From Rhynchonema sp. JSB1_4 (lineage: Eukaryota > Nematoda > Chromadorea > Monhysterida > Xyalidae): DNA of 64,000 bases. Of the stretch, positions 52,136 through 59,399 are shown in pieces. A program made the position numbers and the translations under genes. The DNA is taken from NCBI GenBank assembly GCA_030248065.1, contig JASAMV010006906.1, positions 1 to 64,000 on the forward strand, given 5' to 3'. Positions within the stretch are counted from its first letter, which is position 1, and every line of letters begins with the position of its first letter. Under the pieces are notes generated by a model. The model was not told where the DNA came from, did not search any database, and saw only the letters and a list, made by a program, of their open reading frames with translations.

Positions 52136-53464
52136 ATGGACCATTTTACAGTAACTCTAGTCAGCAATTCGTTTACAAACAAAACTGAAAGTCACTCAGA
52201 TTTTCGCATTTTGTTGCCTCGTCCGCTTGATTTGTCTAGCGGTTTGTGGGATGTTGGATTGAGGGAGATAAGTTTTACAAAAAGCTGGAACAATGTTGGT
52301 GGACACATCTTTGTTCACACAAAAGATGGAGTTTTCTCTAAATTCATTCCGTTTGCGTACTATGACACCATTGAGCAAGTTTTGAATGCAATAAATAAAA
52401 GCAACATGACCAAAACGGACGAAATCCCGCTTAGTTTTCGCGCACGTTTGCCTCGCGCGACCAAGTCCCAGCCCTTAAAAAGTCCAACCTCTGACCCAAC
52501 CAAAAGTCCGACCTCTGGCCCGGTTGTCGTCCGTTCAAAAAGTCCACCCAAAAGTCCAACCTCTGACCCAACCAAAAGTCCGATCTCTGGCCCGGTTGCC
52601 GTCCGTTCAAAAAGTCCACCCAAAACTCCAACCTCTGACCCAACCAAAAGTCCGACCTCGGGGCCGGTTGCCGTCCGTTCAAAAAGTCCACCCAAAACTC
52701 CAACCTCTGACCCAACCAAAAGTCCGACCTCGGGGCCGGTTGCCGTCAGTTCAAAGGGTACAACCAAAAGTCCGGTGCCCGTCCGTTCAAAAAGTCCGAC
52801 CTCTGGCCCGGTTGGCGTCAGTCAAAAGGGTCCGATCTCTGGCCCGGTCACCGTACGTTCAAAAAGTCCGACCTCGGTACCGGTTGCCGTCAGCTCAAAG
52901 GGTACAACCAAAAGTCCGGTCTCCGTGCGTACAAAAAGTCCGACCCCCGCTCGAGCAAAGTCTAATGCTCCAAGAGTGGTTGTCACTCCTCCGGTACCGA
53001 AACGTCCTCGACAATCCCAAGATCCAGTCATAAAGTTTGAAATGAAAAACGGCAAAGTTCGCTTGGTCAGCGGATTCAAAGTTTTAGGTGTGTATCTTTC
53101 TCCCTCGATAAAGTACGCACTTGGATTTTCGGACCCTCTCATTCTCGGTACCGATATTGCGAAACATCAGCCAGATTTGAGCGGAGGAATCACGTCTCTT
53201 ATGATTTACTCCGACCTAGTCACGCACAGCATCGTGTCGGACACTTACGCACCCCTTTTACGTGTGGTGGCCATTAAAGACGGCATCAAGTTTGGTCAAC
53301 GTGTTACAGTCGGCTATGAAAACCCTTTGTTCGTCGGAGTGCTGAAACATTACTTTGATTCCATAGGATTGAAAATTCTTACAAGTGCTGGCGAACCAGT
53401 GCACTTATCCATTCCAGAAACAGTGGTGGTTCTTGAGTTCAGGAAAAGGTCCATGTTTGGCTAA
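52136..53464 (+). CDS. Conserved Polinton structural candidate with repeat insert
   Basis: Start at ATG 52136 (MDHFTVTLVSNSFTN). The longer reading from 52004 overlaps integrase and is rejected. The N-terminal block FTVTLVSNSFTN, RILLPRPLDLSSGLWDVGLR, EISFTKSW is the conserved opening of a protein found beside the capsid genes of many animal Polintons, and a matching C-terminal domain (about 300-440) is well composed. Between them lies a Ser/Pro/Thr/Lys-rich segment of roughly 150 residues built of KSPTSDPTKSPTSGPV repeats. The role may be a minor capsid or vertex protein (penton or fibre position), which is inference. The repeat insert could form a flexible stalk. Confidence 0.65.
   Translation: MDHFTVTLVSNSFTNKTESHSDFRILLPRPLDLSSGLWDVGLREISFTKSWNNVGGHIFVHTKDGVFSKFIPFAYYDTIEQVLNAINKSNMTKTDEIPLSFRARLPRATKSQPLKSPTSDPTKSPTSGPVVVRSKSPPKSPTSDPTKSPISGPVAVRSKSPPKTPTSDPTKSPTSGPVAVRSKSPPKTPTSDPTKSPTSGPVAVSSKGTTKSPVPVRSKSPTSGPVGVSQKGPISGPVTVRSKSPTSVPVAVSSKGTTKSPVSVRTKSPTPARAKSNAPRVVVTPPVPKRPRQSQDPVIKFEMKNGKVRLVSGFKVLGVYLSPSIKYALGFSDPLILGTDIAKHQPDLSGGITSLMIYSDLVTHSIVSDTYAPLLRVVAIKDGIKFGQRVTVGYENPLFVGVLKHYFDSIGLKILTSAGEPVHLSIPETVVVLEFRKRSMFG
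52470..52960 (+). repeat. 72-bp in-frame tandem repeat
   Basis: Units of 72 bp (24 codons), phased at 52482, 52554, 52626 and 52698, repeat about four times. Shorter partial units based on AAAAGTCCGACCTC extend to about 52945. All keep the frame open. Confidence 0.9.
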
Positions 53465-53650
53465 ATGCGTCACCCAGTATTCGTTGGTAGAAAGTTCCAG
53501 CGTGGTCGAGGATTTGGAAGCTCTTTTTTGCAAGGCTTCGTGGATGGTTTCTTTCCGCTAGCAGGCAGAGCAGCAAAACTTATAAAACCGCACTTCGTCA
53601 AAGCGAGCATTAAAGGGAATCGCAAACGACGTCGTGACGCGCTTTCATAA
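53465..53650 (+). CDS. Small adenovirus pVI/pX-like or membrane-active virion protein
   Basis: A 61-aa protein with a Gly/Phe/Arg-rich start (GRKFQRGRGFGSSFLQGF), a short hydrophobic helix (FFPLAGRAAKLIK) and a basic tail (KGNRKRRRDA). Polintons and adintoviruses carry such small proteins next to the capsid gene, compared to adenovirus minor or core proteins. It abuts the upstream gene (TAAATG), and its stop shares a base with the next start (TAATG). Confidence 0.55.
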   Translation: MRHPVFVGRKFQRGRGFGSSFLQGFVDGFFPLAGRAAKLIKPHFVKASIKGNRKRRRDALS

Positions 53651-53790
53651 TGCCAAAACGTATTCGCCGACGTAAACCAAGACGAAAACGCAGACAAGTT
53701 GGAGCAGGAAAACGTCGGGCCTTTGGTTTCACTCCATTTGTGAGACGCTTTCGCAAATATGGTCCAAAACGAGGCCGCAAGCGGCGCTAG
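53650..53790 (+). CDS. 46-aa arginine-rich core-like protein
   Basis: ATG 53650 sits in the TAATG of the previous stop, and the frame ends at TAG 53788-53790. Roughly half of the 46 residues are Arg or Lys (MPKRIRRRKPRRKRRQ at the start, KRGRKRR at the end), with a small aromatic centre. This is protamine-like and resembles adenovirus core peptides that condense DNA in the capsid. The last 32 nt overlap the capsid gene in another frame. The short length makes it easy to miss, but its coupled position and composition argue that it is real. Confidence 0.65.
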   Translation: MPKRIRRRKPRRKRRQVGAGKRRAFGFTPFVRRFRKYGPKRGRKRR

Positions 53791-55063
53791 TTTTGTGCCT
53801 CCTTGTCTTGACGTTTTCCAAACCTTACCACAGCAAGTTGCAATTCAACGCACTATTTGTCAACAAATACGGCCCACCAATGCTTTGACAAAAAACTCTT
53901 CCGTAGAGTTCCATGTTGCGGGCTCAAATTGGTGGATTAACACAGACCAGATTTATTTGCGCACCTTAGTTCGCTTGATAAAACATCCAAACAAGAATAT
54001 TGCTGAAACAGATGAATGCAGCGTTATTAACTATCCAGCCCTTTGTCTCTGGGGACAAATGCGCGTGTCGCTCAACAACACACTTGTTGAGAATCTCCAA
54101 GAATTTGCGTTTCACTCATATATATCGACTTTGTTGAACCACGACGTCAGTTTCAAAGATGGTATTTTGAAGGCTGGTTCCTTCATTTTGGACGACGACA
54201 AGCATTTTGACACAAAAAACAGCAAATCGTACAAAGCACAAAAACAGTTCTTCAAAGCAAGCAAAACCAGGGAACTAGTGGCACGATTATCAACAGGGGG
54301 TGTATTCAACTTGGGACGTCGGATCCCTCCGTTTGTGAGTCTAAAAATTGAACTCTGGCCAAACCCAGACTCAGTGAACACAATTACTTATGACCCAAAC
54401 ACCATCAACAGTTTCGGTTTGGAAATAGTTGATTGCAGTCTTTTTGTGGAAAAGAATTTGGTTCTAGACTCAGTCAATGTAGCGATGGAGACCAAATTGC
54501 GCTCTCGACCCATGGTGTTTCCAATGAATAAAACCGTGCTGCGGTCAATTTTAATACCCGAAGGTGTGAGCGAGTCACCAAATAACACTATTTTCCGTGG
54601 TCCGCAACCCAATCGCATTTTAGTAGCAGTAATGGAAGATGATGTTTTCCGTGGCTTGAACAGCAAAAATCGATTTGTTTTTGGAAACCACGATTGTTCA
54701 TTTGTCTCGGTGAGAGTAGGTTCAGAGGTATATCCTTTCGAATGTGAATCTACACCAGCCGATTACGATAACGACCGATACGCTCTAAACTTTTTACGCT
54801 TGTGGAGAAGTTTGTGCTTGGACAATGAAGCTTGGGGTGAACTAGATTTTCACAGTTTCAAGAACAATTTTTGCTTCCACATAATCGATCTATCACAATC
54901 ACAGTTGCCGGTCTGGGAATTGTCACGTTACTCAGATTGCTCCGTAACAATAAAGTTCTCCAAAAATACTTCCAAGTCATTGCGGGCCTTAATTTTGGCA
55001 GAAACCCAATGCGAAATGCTCATTAACGCCGAGAGAAACGTGATGTTTCAACCAGAGATATGA
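53759..55063 (+). CDS. MCP: Double-jelly-roll major capsid protein
   Basis: A 434-aa protein. The order of elements fits the Polinton major capsid family (the F54H12.2-like proteins of nematodes). LDVFQTLPQQVAIQ lies near the start, then SSVEFHVAGSNWWINTDQIYLRT and LWGQMRVSLNNTLVENLQEFAFHSYISTLL. ELVARLSTGGVFNLGRRIPP, LEIVDCSLFVEKNLV, NNTIFRGPQPNRILVAVMEDDVFRG and a closing LILAETQCEMLINAERNV come after. Trimers of this protein form the icosahedral shell. The frame is intact end to end and is overlapped by the core-like peptide upstream and the protease downstream (ATGA), so its expression is probably coupled. Confidence 0.9.
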   Translation: MVQNEAASGASFVPPCLDVFQTLPQQVAIQRTICQQIRPTNALTKNSSVEFHVAGSNWWINTDQIYLRTLVRLIKHPNKNIAETDECSVINYPALCLWGQMRVSLNNTLVENLQEFAFHSYISTLLNHDVSFKDGILKAGSFILDDDKHFDTKNSKSYKAQKQFFKASKTRELVARLSTGGVFNLGRRIPPFVSLKIELWPNPDSVNTITYDPNTINSFGLEIVDCSLFVEKNLVLDSVNVAMETKLRSRPMVFPMNKTVLRSILIPEGVSESPNNTIFRGPQPNRILVAVMEDDVFRGLNSKNRFVFGNHDCSFVSVRVGSEVYPFECESTPADYDNDRYALNFLRLWRSLCLDNEAWGELDFHSFKNNFCFHIIDLSQSQLPVWELSRYSDCSVTIKFSKNTSKSLRALILAETQCEMLINAERNVMFQPEI

Positions 55064-55566
55064 ACACACGGGATCTAAAAACGTTCATTAACCTTCACAC
55101 ACGGCTTCGGGCTCGTGTGTCCGTTTCGGCCAGAAATTGCATGCCAAAATTGCGACCCGGTTTCGCAGTTATAGCAAACACGGACATCAGTGGAAATCCA
55201 GGCAAACATTGGGTGGTATTGACGTCAACAAAACGTGGCAGGTACTTTTTTGATTCGTTTGGTAGACCGCCGTTTCATAAAGAATTCAAAGCCCGATTTC
55301 ATAACACGAAATGTGTTCAGTCGCGCTCCAGAAACACATGCGGTCAACATTGTTTGTTCTTTTTGTACAATTTTTATGTGTTAGGACTTTTACCGTCATC
55401 GATCATGAAATTGTATTCTAATGATTTGTTAATTAATGATTATAATGTCGTGACATTTGTGAAGAATAAAAAAAACTCCTGTCGTGGTGCAAGCAGCACA
55501 CAGTCTTACACCGCACCTGTTGTCTCGCTTGACTGCACACAGCAAGCTGCTCTCTTGCAGACCTGA
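55060..55566 (+). CDS. PRO: Adenovirus-type (C5) maturation protease
   Basis: A 168-aa protein. Catalytic His in GKHWVVL (about residue 48), Asp in YFFDSFGRPP (about 64), and Gln/Cys in NTCGQHCLFFLYN (about 93-105), the order of adenovirus proteases that cleave capsid and core proteins during maturation. The last 30-odd codons lie inside the right TIR (CRGASSTQSYT...), so the C-terminus is probably repeat-derived, or the true stop was lost. AATAAA in the TIR at 55466-55471 lies within the frame and would supply the 3' end. Confidence 0.85.
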   Translation: MNTRDLKTFINLHTRLRARVSVSARNCMPKLRPGFAVIANTDISGNPGKHWVVLTSTKRGRYFFDSFGRPPFHKEFKARFHNTKCVQSRSRNTCGQHCLFFLYNFYVLGLLPSSIMKLYSNDLLINDYNVVTFVKNKKNSCRGASSTQSYTAPVVSLDCTQQAALLQT

Positions 55567-55649
55567 TAATTCAGGCAACTTTTGCCTTCAATCTGGCACC
55601 TTGGATGTGTAATCTTCAAAAAATGTCACAATACACATCCAAGTACTAC
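55464..55649 (-). repeat. Right terminal inverted repeat
   Basis: Reverse complement of 23242-23447, lacking about 14 bp near the inner third and differing at a few positions near the inner end. It contains the end of the protease frame and GAATAAAAAAAACTCCTG (55464-55481), the mirror of the left-TIR motif. Confidence 0.95.
55466..55485 (+). promoter_or_regulatory. Intergenic motif copy in right TIR
   Basis: AATAAAAAAAACTCCTGTCG on the plus strand. It has the same layout as the motifs between accessory genes, facing out of the element, at the end of the last plus-strand gene. Confidence 0.55.
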
Positions 55650-55689
55650 CGCCGTTCCAGCCCACCACAACCTACGCGACAGCAGGCCC

Positions 55690-55795
55690 CGGAAAGCCGC
55701 GAAAAAAAAAAAAAAAACGGCAAAAGGGCCGGAGCCCCCCCCCGCCCACCCCCCCCAACCCCCCCCGCCACCCCCCCGAAACAATAAAAAGTAAC
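55690..55795. repeat. Poly-A and poly-C low-complexity tract
   Basis: A 16-nt A-run is followed by C-runs broken by single bases. It lies just outside the right TIR, exactly where polymerase exons are missing. It may be genuine or an assembly flaw. Confidence 0.7.
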
Positions 55796-56258
55796 ACATA
55801 CTAGTATTTCGAGTTCAGGAATCGTGGAATCGATGTGACGACATTGAAATGACGATTGGTCAGCGAGATGTTCAGCAACGGAATGGTCGAATCGGTCTTG
55901 TCGCCGCATCGTTTGATAATGTTGCCGTTGTCTGGCACCGAGAATAAGCGAACGCGATACCGACCGAGCGCAGTGCACAACGCGTCCATGTGCTCAACGC
56001 CCAATGGACCGTCATGATCGGCGAGATTGGCCCTCTGCAAAAGTTGAGATCATTCTTTGAGACCTCTTCTTTTTTTGTACAGACACGCTGCTATACAGAC
56101 AGATTCGACCCTGATGTTATTGGATCGGTAGGCAGACGCCGTAGCCACTTGACCACGGACGCCCGATGACAAAACAAGTTGAAATGTTATATAAAGATAA
56201 GAAAAATTGAGATCAGACTATCGTGAGATCTCATATTTTAAAGGTTCCAAATATTCAG

Positions 56259-56335
56259 GTCTGAGACAGGGCTCGATCCCTGTGGCATAAGATCGATAGC
56301 CAGCGGAGAAACCACTGCGCTACTAAGGCCCCCGA
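56259..56335 (-). repeat. tRNA-derived sequence
   Basis: The minus strand has an A box TAGCGCAGTGG and a perfect B box GGATCGAGCC with a paired T arm (CAGGG/CCCTG). The acceptor ends do not pair and the anticodon arm is imperfect, so it reads as a pseudogene or SINE head within an intron. Confidence 0.6.
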
Positions 56336-57155
56336 ACACAAACGTACAAAAGTTGCAAATATACCTGCATCAGTTCTTGTGCCAGTTCTTTTTGTCGTGT
56401 GTATCTGTGTTGGTCACCTCTGCGCACTTTCTCCCATTCAGCCATCGTTTCGTCGGACTCGTTTCTATGGAATCGTGCTCTTGCTGTGACAAGTGCCCTT
56501 GGCAGACACAGTTTGTCGGCATTCACAATATGATGTTGACCGTCACCTGAATTTTATTTCCATGTACGAACGATAATACAGAATGATAATAACAGTGAAA
56601 TCACTAACGATTCAGTTCCTTATCAATGTTGCCCCTTGGTTGCTTGCCCGAGCCCACTGGTGGCTGCAGAATGGTCACTTGCCACGTCATTCGGCTATCA
56701 AGACCGAACCCGGCGTTGGACTGGATGACCTGTAGTGTTTATACCGTTTTTTTTCGTAGGTTCAAAAATAAAAAATAATAATGAAAGAAATGATGTACCT
56801 GTTCAATGAATCGCATCACAGTATCGGCATTCATGTCTGGACGAGTACGGAACGGGATCAGAATTGGCTTGTCCAGATTGGGATGTTTGATGGTCAGTCC
56901 GACTTTGCTGATGTTGTCTGTGCCTGCGAACGCCTTGTCGATCGCTTCACCCATAGCCTTGTGTGCGGATTCCTCGGCATCATCAGCGGTATCAAGACCA
57001 CGGAATTCCACACTGAATGCACGACCGGTTGTGTTGAGACGACGCACGTGCTGTTCGTACTCACGCGAGTCATGTGTACTGCTGCAAAAGCATTAACTTT
57101 AGAATAGTTTATGCGTGTCTTAACTATTCTAAAGTTAGTGCCTACTAAAAAGTGA

Positions 57156-57242
57156 AGCCCCGAGTGGGATTCGAACCCACACACCCACAGTCTCTTTAGT
57201 GCCGTGATACGGTGCGCCCTAGACCACTAGTCTATCGAGGCT
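57156..57242 (-). tRNA. tRNA-like gene with long variable region, isotype unclear
   Basis: 87 nt. The acceptor AGCCTCG pairs with CGGGGCT (one G-T pair) and the T arm GTGGGTTCGAATCCCAC is perfect. The A box TAGACTAGTGG and the GGTCTAGGGCGC segment resemble type II (Leu/Ser) tRNAs. The anticodon arm could not be folded convincingly, so the anticodon is not assigned. It lies in an intron of the interrupted polymerase gene. Confidence 0.55.
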
Positions 57243-57404
57243 TACGAAAATAACACAATAAAACGATATACATACATGGTTGTTGTGCGCCAGTGCCTTG
57301 TTGCTGTGTGCCTTGCTGGGTGCCATTGCCGCGTCTACCAAGAACGTCGGGTGTCGTGTCAGGCACGACGTCATCATCATCTGACTGCGAAGCGCGTTGC
57401 GGTG

Positions 57405-57545
57405 TGTTGGGTGCATCATGTGGTGTGGTGAGTGTGTCGTGCTGTGATGTGCTGTGTGTGTTGTGTGTGTCATGCTGTGTGGTGCGTGTGTTGTGTGTGT
57501 CGTGTTGTGTGATGTGTGTGTCATGCGGTGTAGTGTGGCCCTGAA
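57405..57545 (-). repeat. DTHNT-coding minisatellite
   Basis: Short units such as ACACACAACACACGC and CACGACACACAC encode Thr/His/Asp repeats within an exon of the interrupted polymerase. Confidence 0.65.
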
Positions 57546-58279
57546 GAGGACCGTTGGGTTTGGGTAAGTGGTCGGAGCCGGACTCACGACCGATGGTGCC
57601 ACCGGCAGCGTCTTCTGGTGCGGAGCAACCTGCTGGACCGGTCGGGAATAGATCTACAGTAAATGCAAACATTATAGCAAGTGTGAGAATTTAGAAGCGA
57701 TTAAACGCAACAACCTTTGGATGTGGATGGATGTGCATCGTCGCAGCCAGGATCGAGATCGACTGAGCTGGACGGCGGAGGGTCGGCATTGGATGGAACG
57801 GCGCCTGACTCGTCTCCGTCTTCGGGCACTGTAATTATGGTTTATATCTGTTGTATAAAAAACGTTAATTAAACACCCAAAAATACTAGAGACAGCTGGA
57901 TTGTTGATGTTGTACCATCCGAACTGAAACAGCCAGCGATCACGATGCCAATTGACAGGATCAACCAGCTCATTCAGGCGGAGGAACAGCGCCCATCGGT
58001 ATTCGGGACCATTCAACCAGGCAGCAGCGTCCCGAATGAGCGCATGCAGCTGGGAGTACGTGAGATGCGCGAGACTCATTAGCAAATTGCAGCGATGAGA
58101 TGATAATGGCTGAATTGCTAGAATGACGAAAAAAGATTTGAATGTTTCTTATATGTAGTCTTATTTGCTGCTTACATCAATTTGTAATGGTTTACGGTAC
58201 CTGGCGGGAAATTTAAAACAATCGGAAAAATACATAAGCAGCAGATTTATAGTTATCCTGTCATTCTTTGCTTTGCACG

Positions 58280-58806
58280 ATGGATATCCGTCCGGACGAA
58301 ATAGCTGAAGTGCAGCATTTCCTTAGAATGCAGTCGGTTGAAGGCGAGAAACAGCTTGAGGAAATGTTGTTCGCGCTCGTGTCTGGCCCAATCAACACCG
58401 AAGTCTGGCAGAATCTTGACCTGTACTGCCCAGGCTGTCTCCGTGATCGTACCCACCCCTATTCGCCTGAAGTCCCGTCCCATTTCTGTGGCAAAGACAT
58501 TGGGACAATCCTCCCCCAATGCATGAGTCAAGTGGTGAAAAAATTAGACGACACACTATTGAACGATTGTTGGAAGGAGTTTTGTCGGAAAGTTAGTGGC
58601 AGCTTTAAAATGTACTCTAAAGGATTCATATTCTATTTATTCTGCAGGCCGACAAGTCCGACATCAGTCGTCGCGTGTAGATGGAATGGTTTGCTGAATT
58701 CAAGGGTATGAAGAATATTCTGATGATGAAAAAACACGATCTAGCTGTGATGATGTCCTTCAAGTTCCCTGGTCCTATTGGTTTCCCTGTTGATTTGTTT
58801 GATTGA
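58280..58806 (+). CDS. Small two-exon gene, unknown function
   Basis: Exon 1 (58280-58591) starts MDIRPDEIAEVQHFLRM and contains NLDLYCPGCLRDR and SHFCGKD, a possible zinc site, then a helix ending CWKEFCRK. The intron (GTTAGT...TTCTGCAG, 58592-58647) leads to GCC GAC..GTG TAG (114 aa total). A later acceptor (GTGTAG, ending 58680) would instead add the frame 58681-58806 (MEWFAEFKGMKN to a TGA inside TGAATAAA), giving about 145 aa. The second model uses the polyadenylation signal neatly. No family recognised. Confidence 0.5.
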
Positions 58807-59399
58807 ATAAAAATTGTTATTGTGTACATTATCTTTGCCATACAAGGCTTATTTCTTATGAAAATAATTTTCACACACCCTGTAGTGTCCACCCTGTAGT
58901 GTTACGGTAGGTTACGCTAACTATCCTACATCCATTCCACACATTATCTTTGCCATATAAGGCTTATTTCTTTTGAAAGGGCTGCAACAAAATAAAAGTT
59001 GGTTTTTTTGTGTGTGTGAGAGAAAGAGAGAAGAATAAGACGGTTATATAAAATCTTGACACAGGTATTGCGCAAACAACGATGACAAGCATTATCTACA
59101 GCGGTATTTGATAGGTAGGACACTTTATTTGTGAGTGAGAAATATAGTACTCACAAATAATTTGTACTACAGGTATCGCCACACTTTCGACCAATCTTGA
59201 GCAATAATCTCAATCCGATAGTAAATGGACCCGGTTTTTAAGCGCGATTAAGAGGTTGTTTAAACTCGCTCCCTTTACAGATTCGACTCACAACAACAGC
59301 TTAATGGAAAAAACCTGATGATCATTTTTATAAATTATGACAGTGGCTAATTGTAACATTAATGATATGTAATTGTTTTAAAATAAAGTTTCAGACAAA
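58807..59399. other. Intergenic with a short direct repeat
   Basis: A CATTATCTTTGCCATA-AAGGCTTATTTCTT unit occurs at about 58827-58860 and again at about 58940-58975, between the two plus-strand genes. No further gene was seen. Confidence 0.5.

Larger units (their letters stand above)
23242..55649. mobile_element. 32.4-kb Polinton/adintovirus-like integrated element
   Basis: Near-identical inverted repeats at 23242-23447 and 55464-55649 bound the element. Inside are the hallmark genes of Polinton/Maverick elements and adintoviruses: protein-primed DNA polymerase B, FtsK/HerA-type packaging ATPase, retrovirus-like integrase, adenovirus-type protease and a double-jelly-roll major capsid protein. 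A large accessory region sits on the left. Polintons usually span 15-25 kb with 6-bp duplications. This one is longer because of accessory genes and a nested BEL element, and no target duplication was found: the flanks read CATGTC on the left and CGCCGT on the right. It sits inside another polymerase gene. Confidence 0.9.
55802..58079 (-). pseudogene. Polinton-type DNA polymerase B, N-terminal half, intron-rich
   Basis: Minus-strand exons begin at ATG 58079 (MSLAHLTYSQLHALIRDAAA). They continue through an acidic and DTHNT-repeat low-complexity part, a domain FSVEFRGLDTADD, KVGLTIKHPNLDKPILIPF and VTILQPPVGSGKQPRGNIDK. Exon 56365-56546 (NADKLCLPRALVTARA, QKELAQEL) and exon 55802-56034 (LFSVPDNGNIIKRCG, LNISLTNRHFNVVTSIPRF) follow. 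This is the N-terminal domain of Polinton polymerases. The last exon ends at a GTATGT donor, and the next expected region (zinc ribbon and Exo I, about 130 aa) is not found. The C-terminal half lies beyond the 32-kb element at 20.3-23.2 kb. Introns are 50-330 nt, and one carries a tRNA-like sequence. Confidence 0.75.

Noticed and set aside
23235..55655. Six-base target duplication of the 32-kb element
   Set aside because: The flanks CATGTC and CGCCGT do not match, with or without a one-base shift in the repeat ends.
55582..55978. Pro/Lys-rich and Gly-rich ORFs beside the right TIR
   Set aside because: Produced by poly-A and poly-C runs, not by coding sequence.
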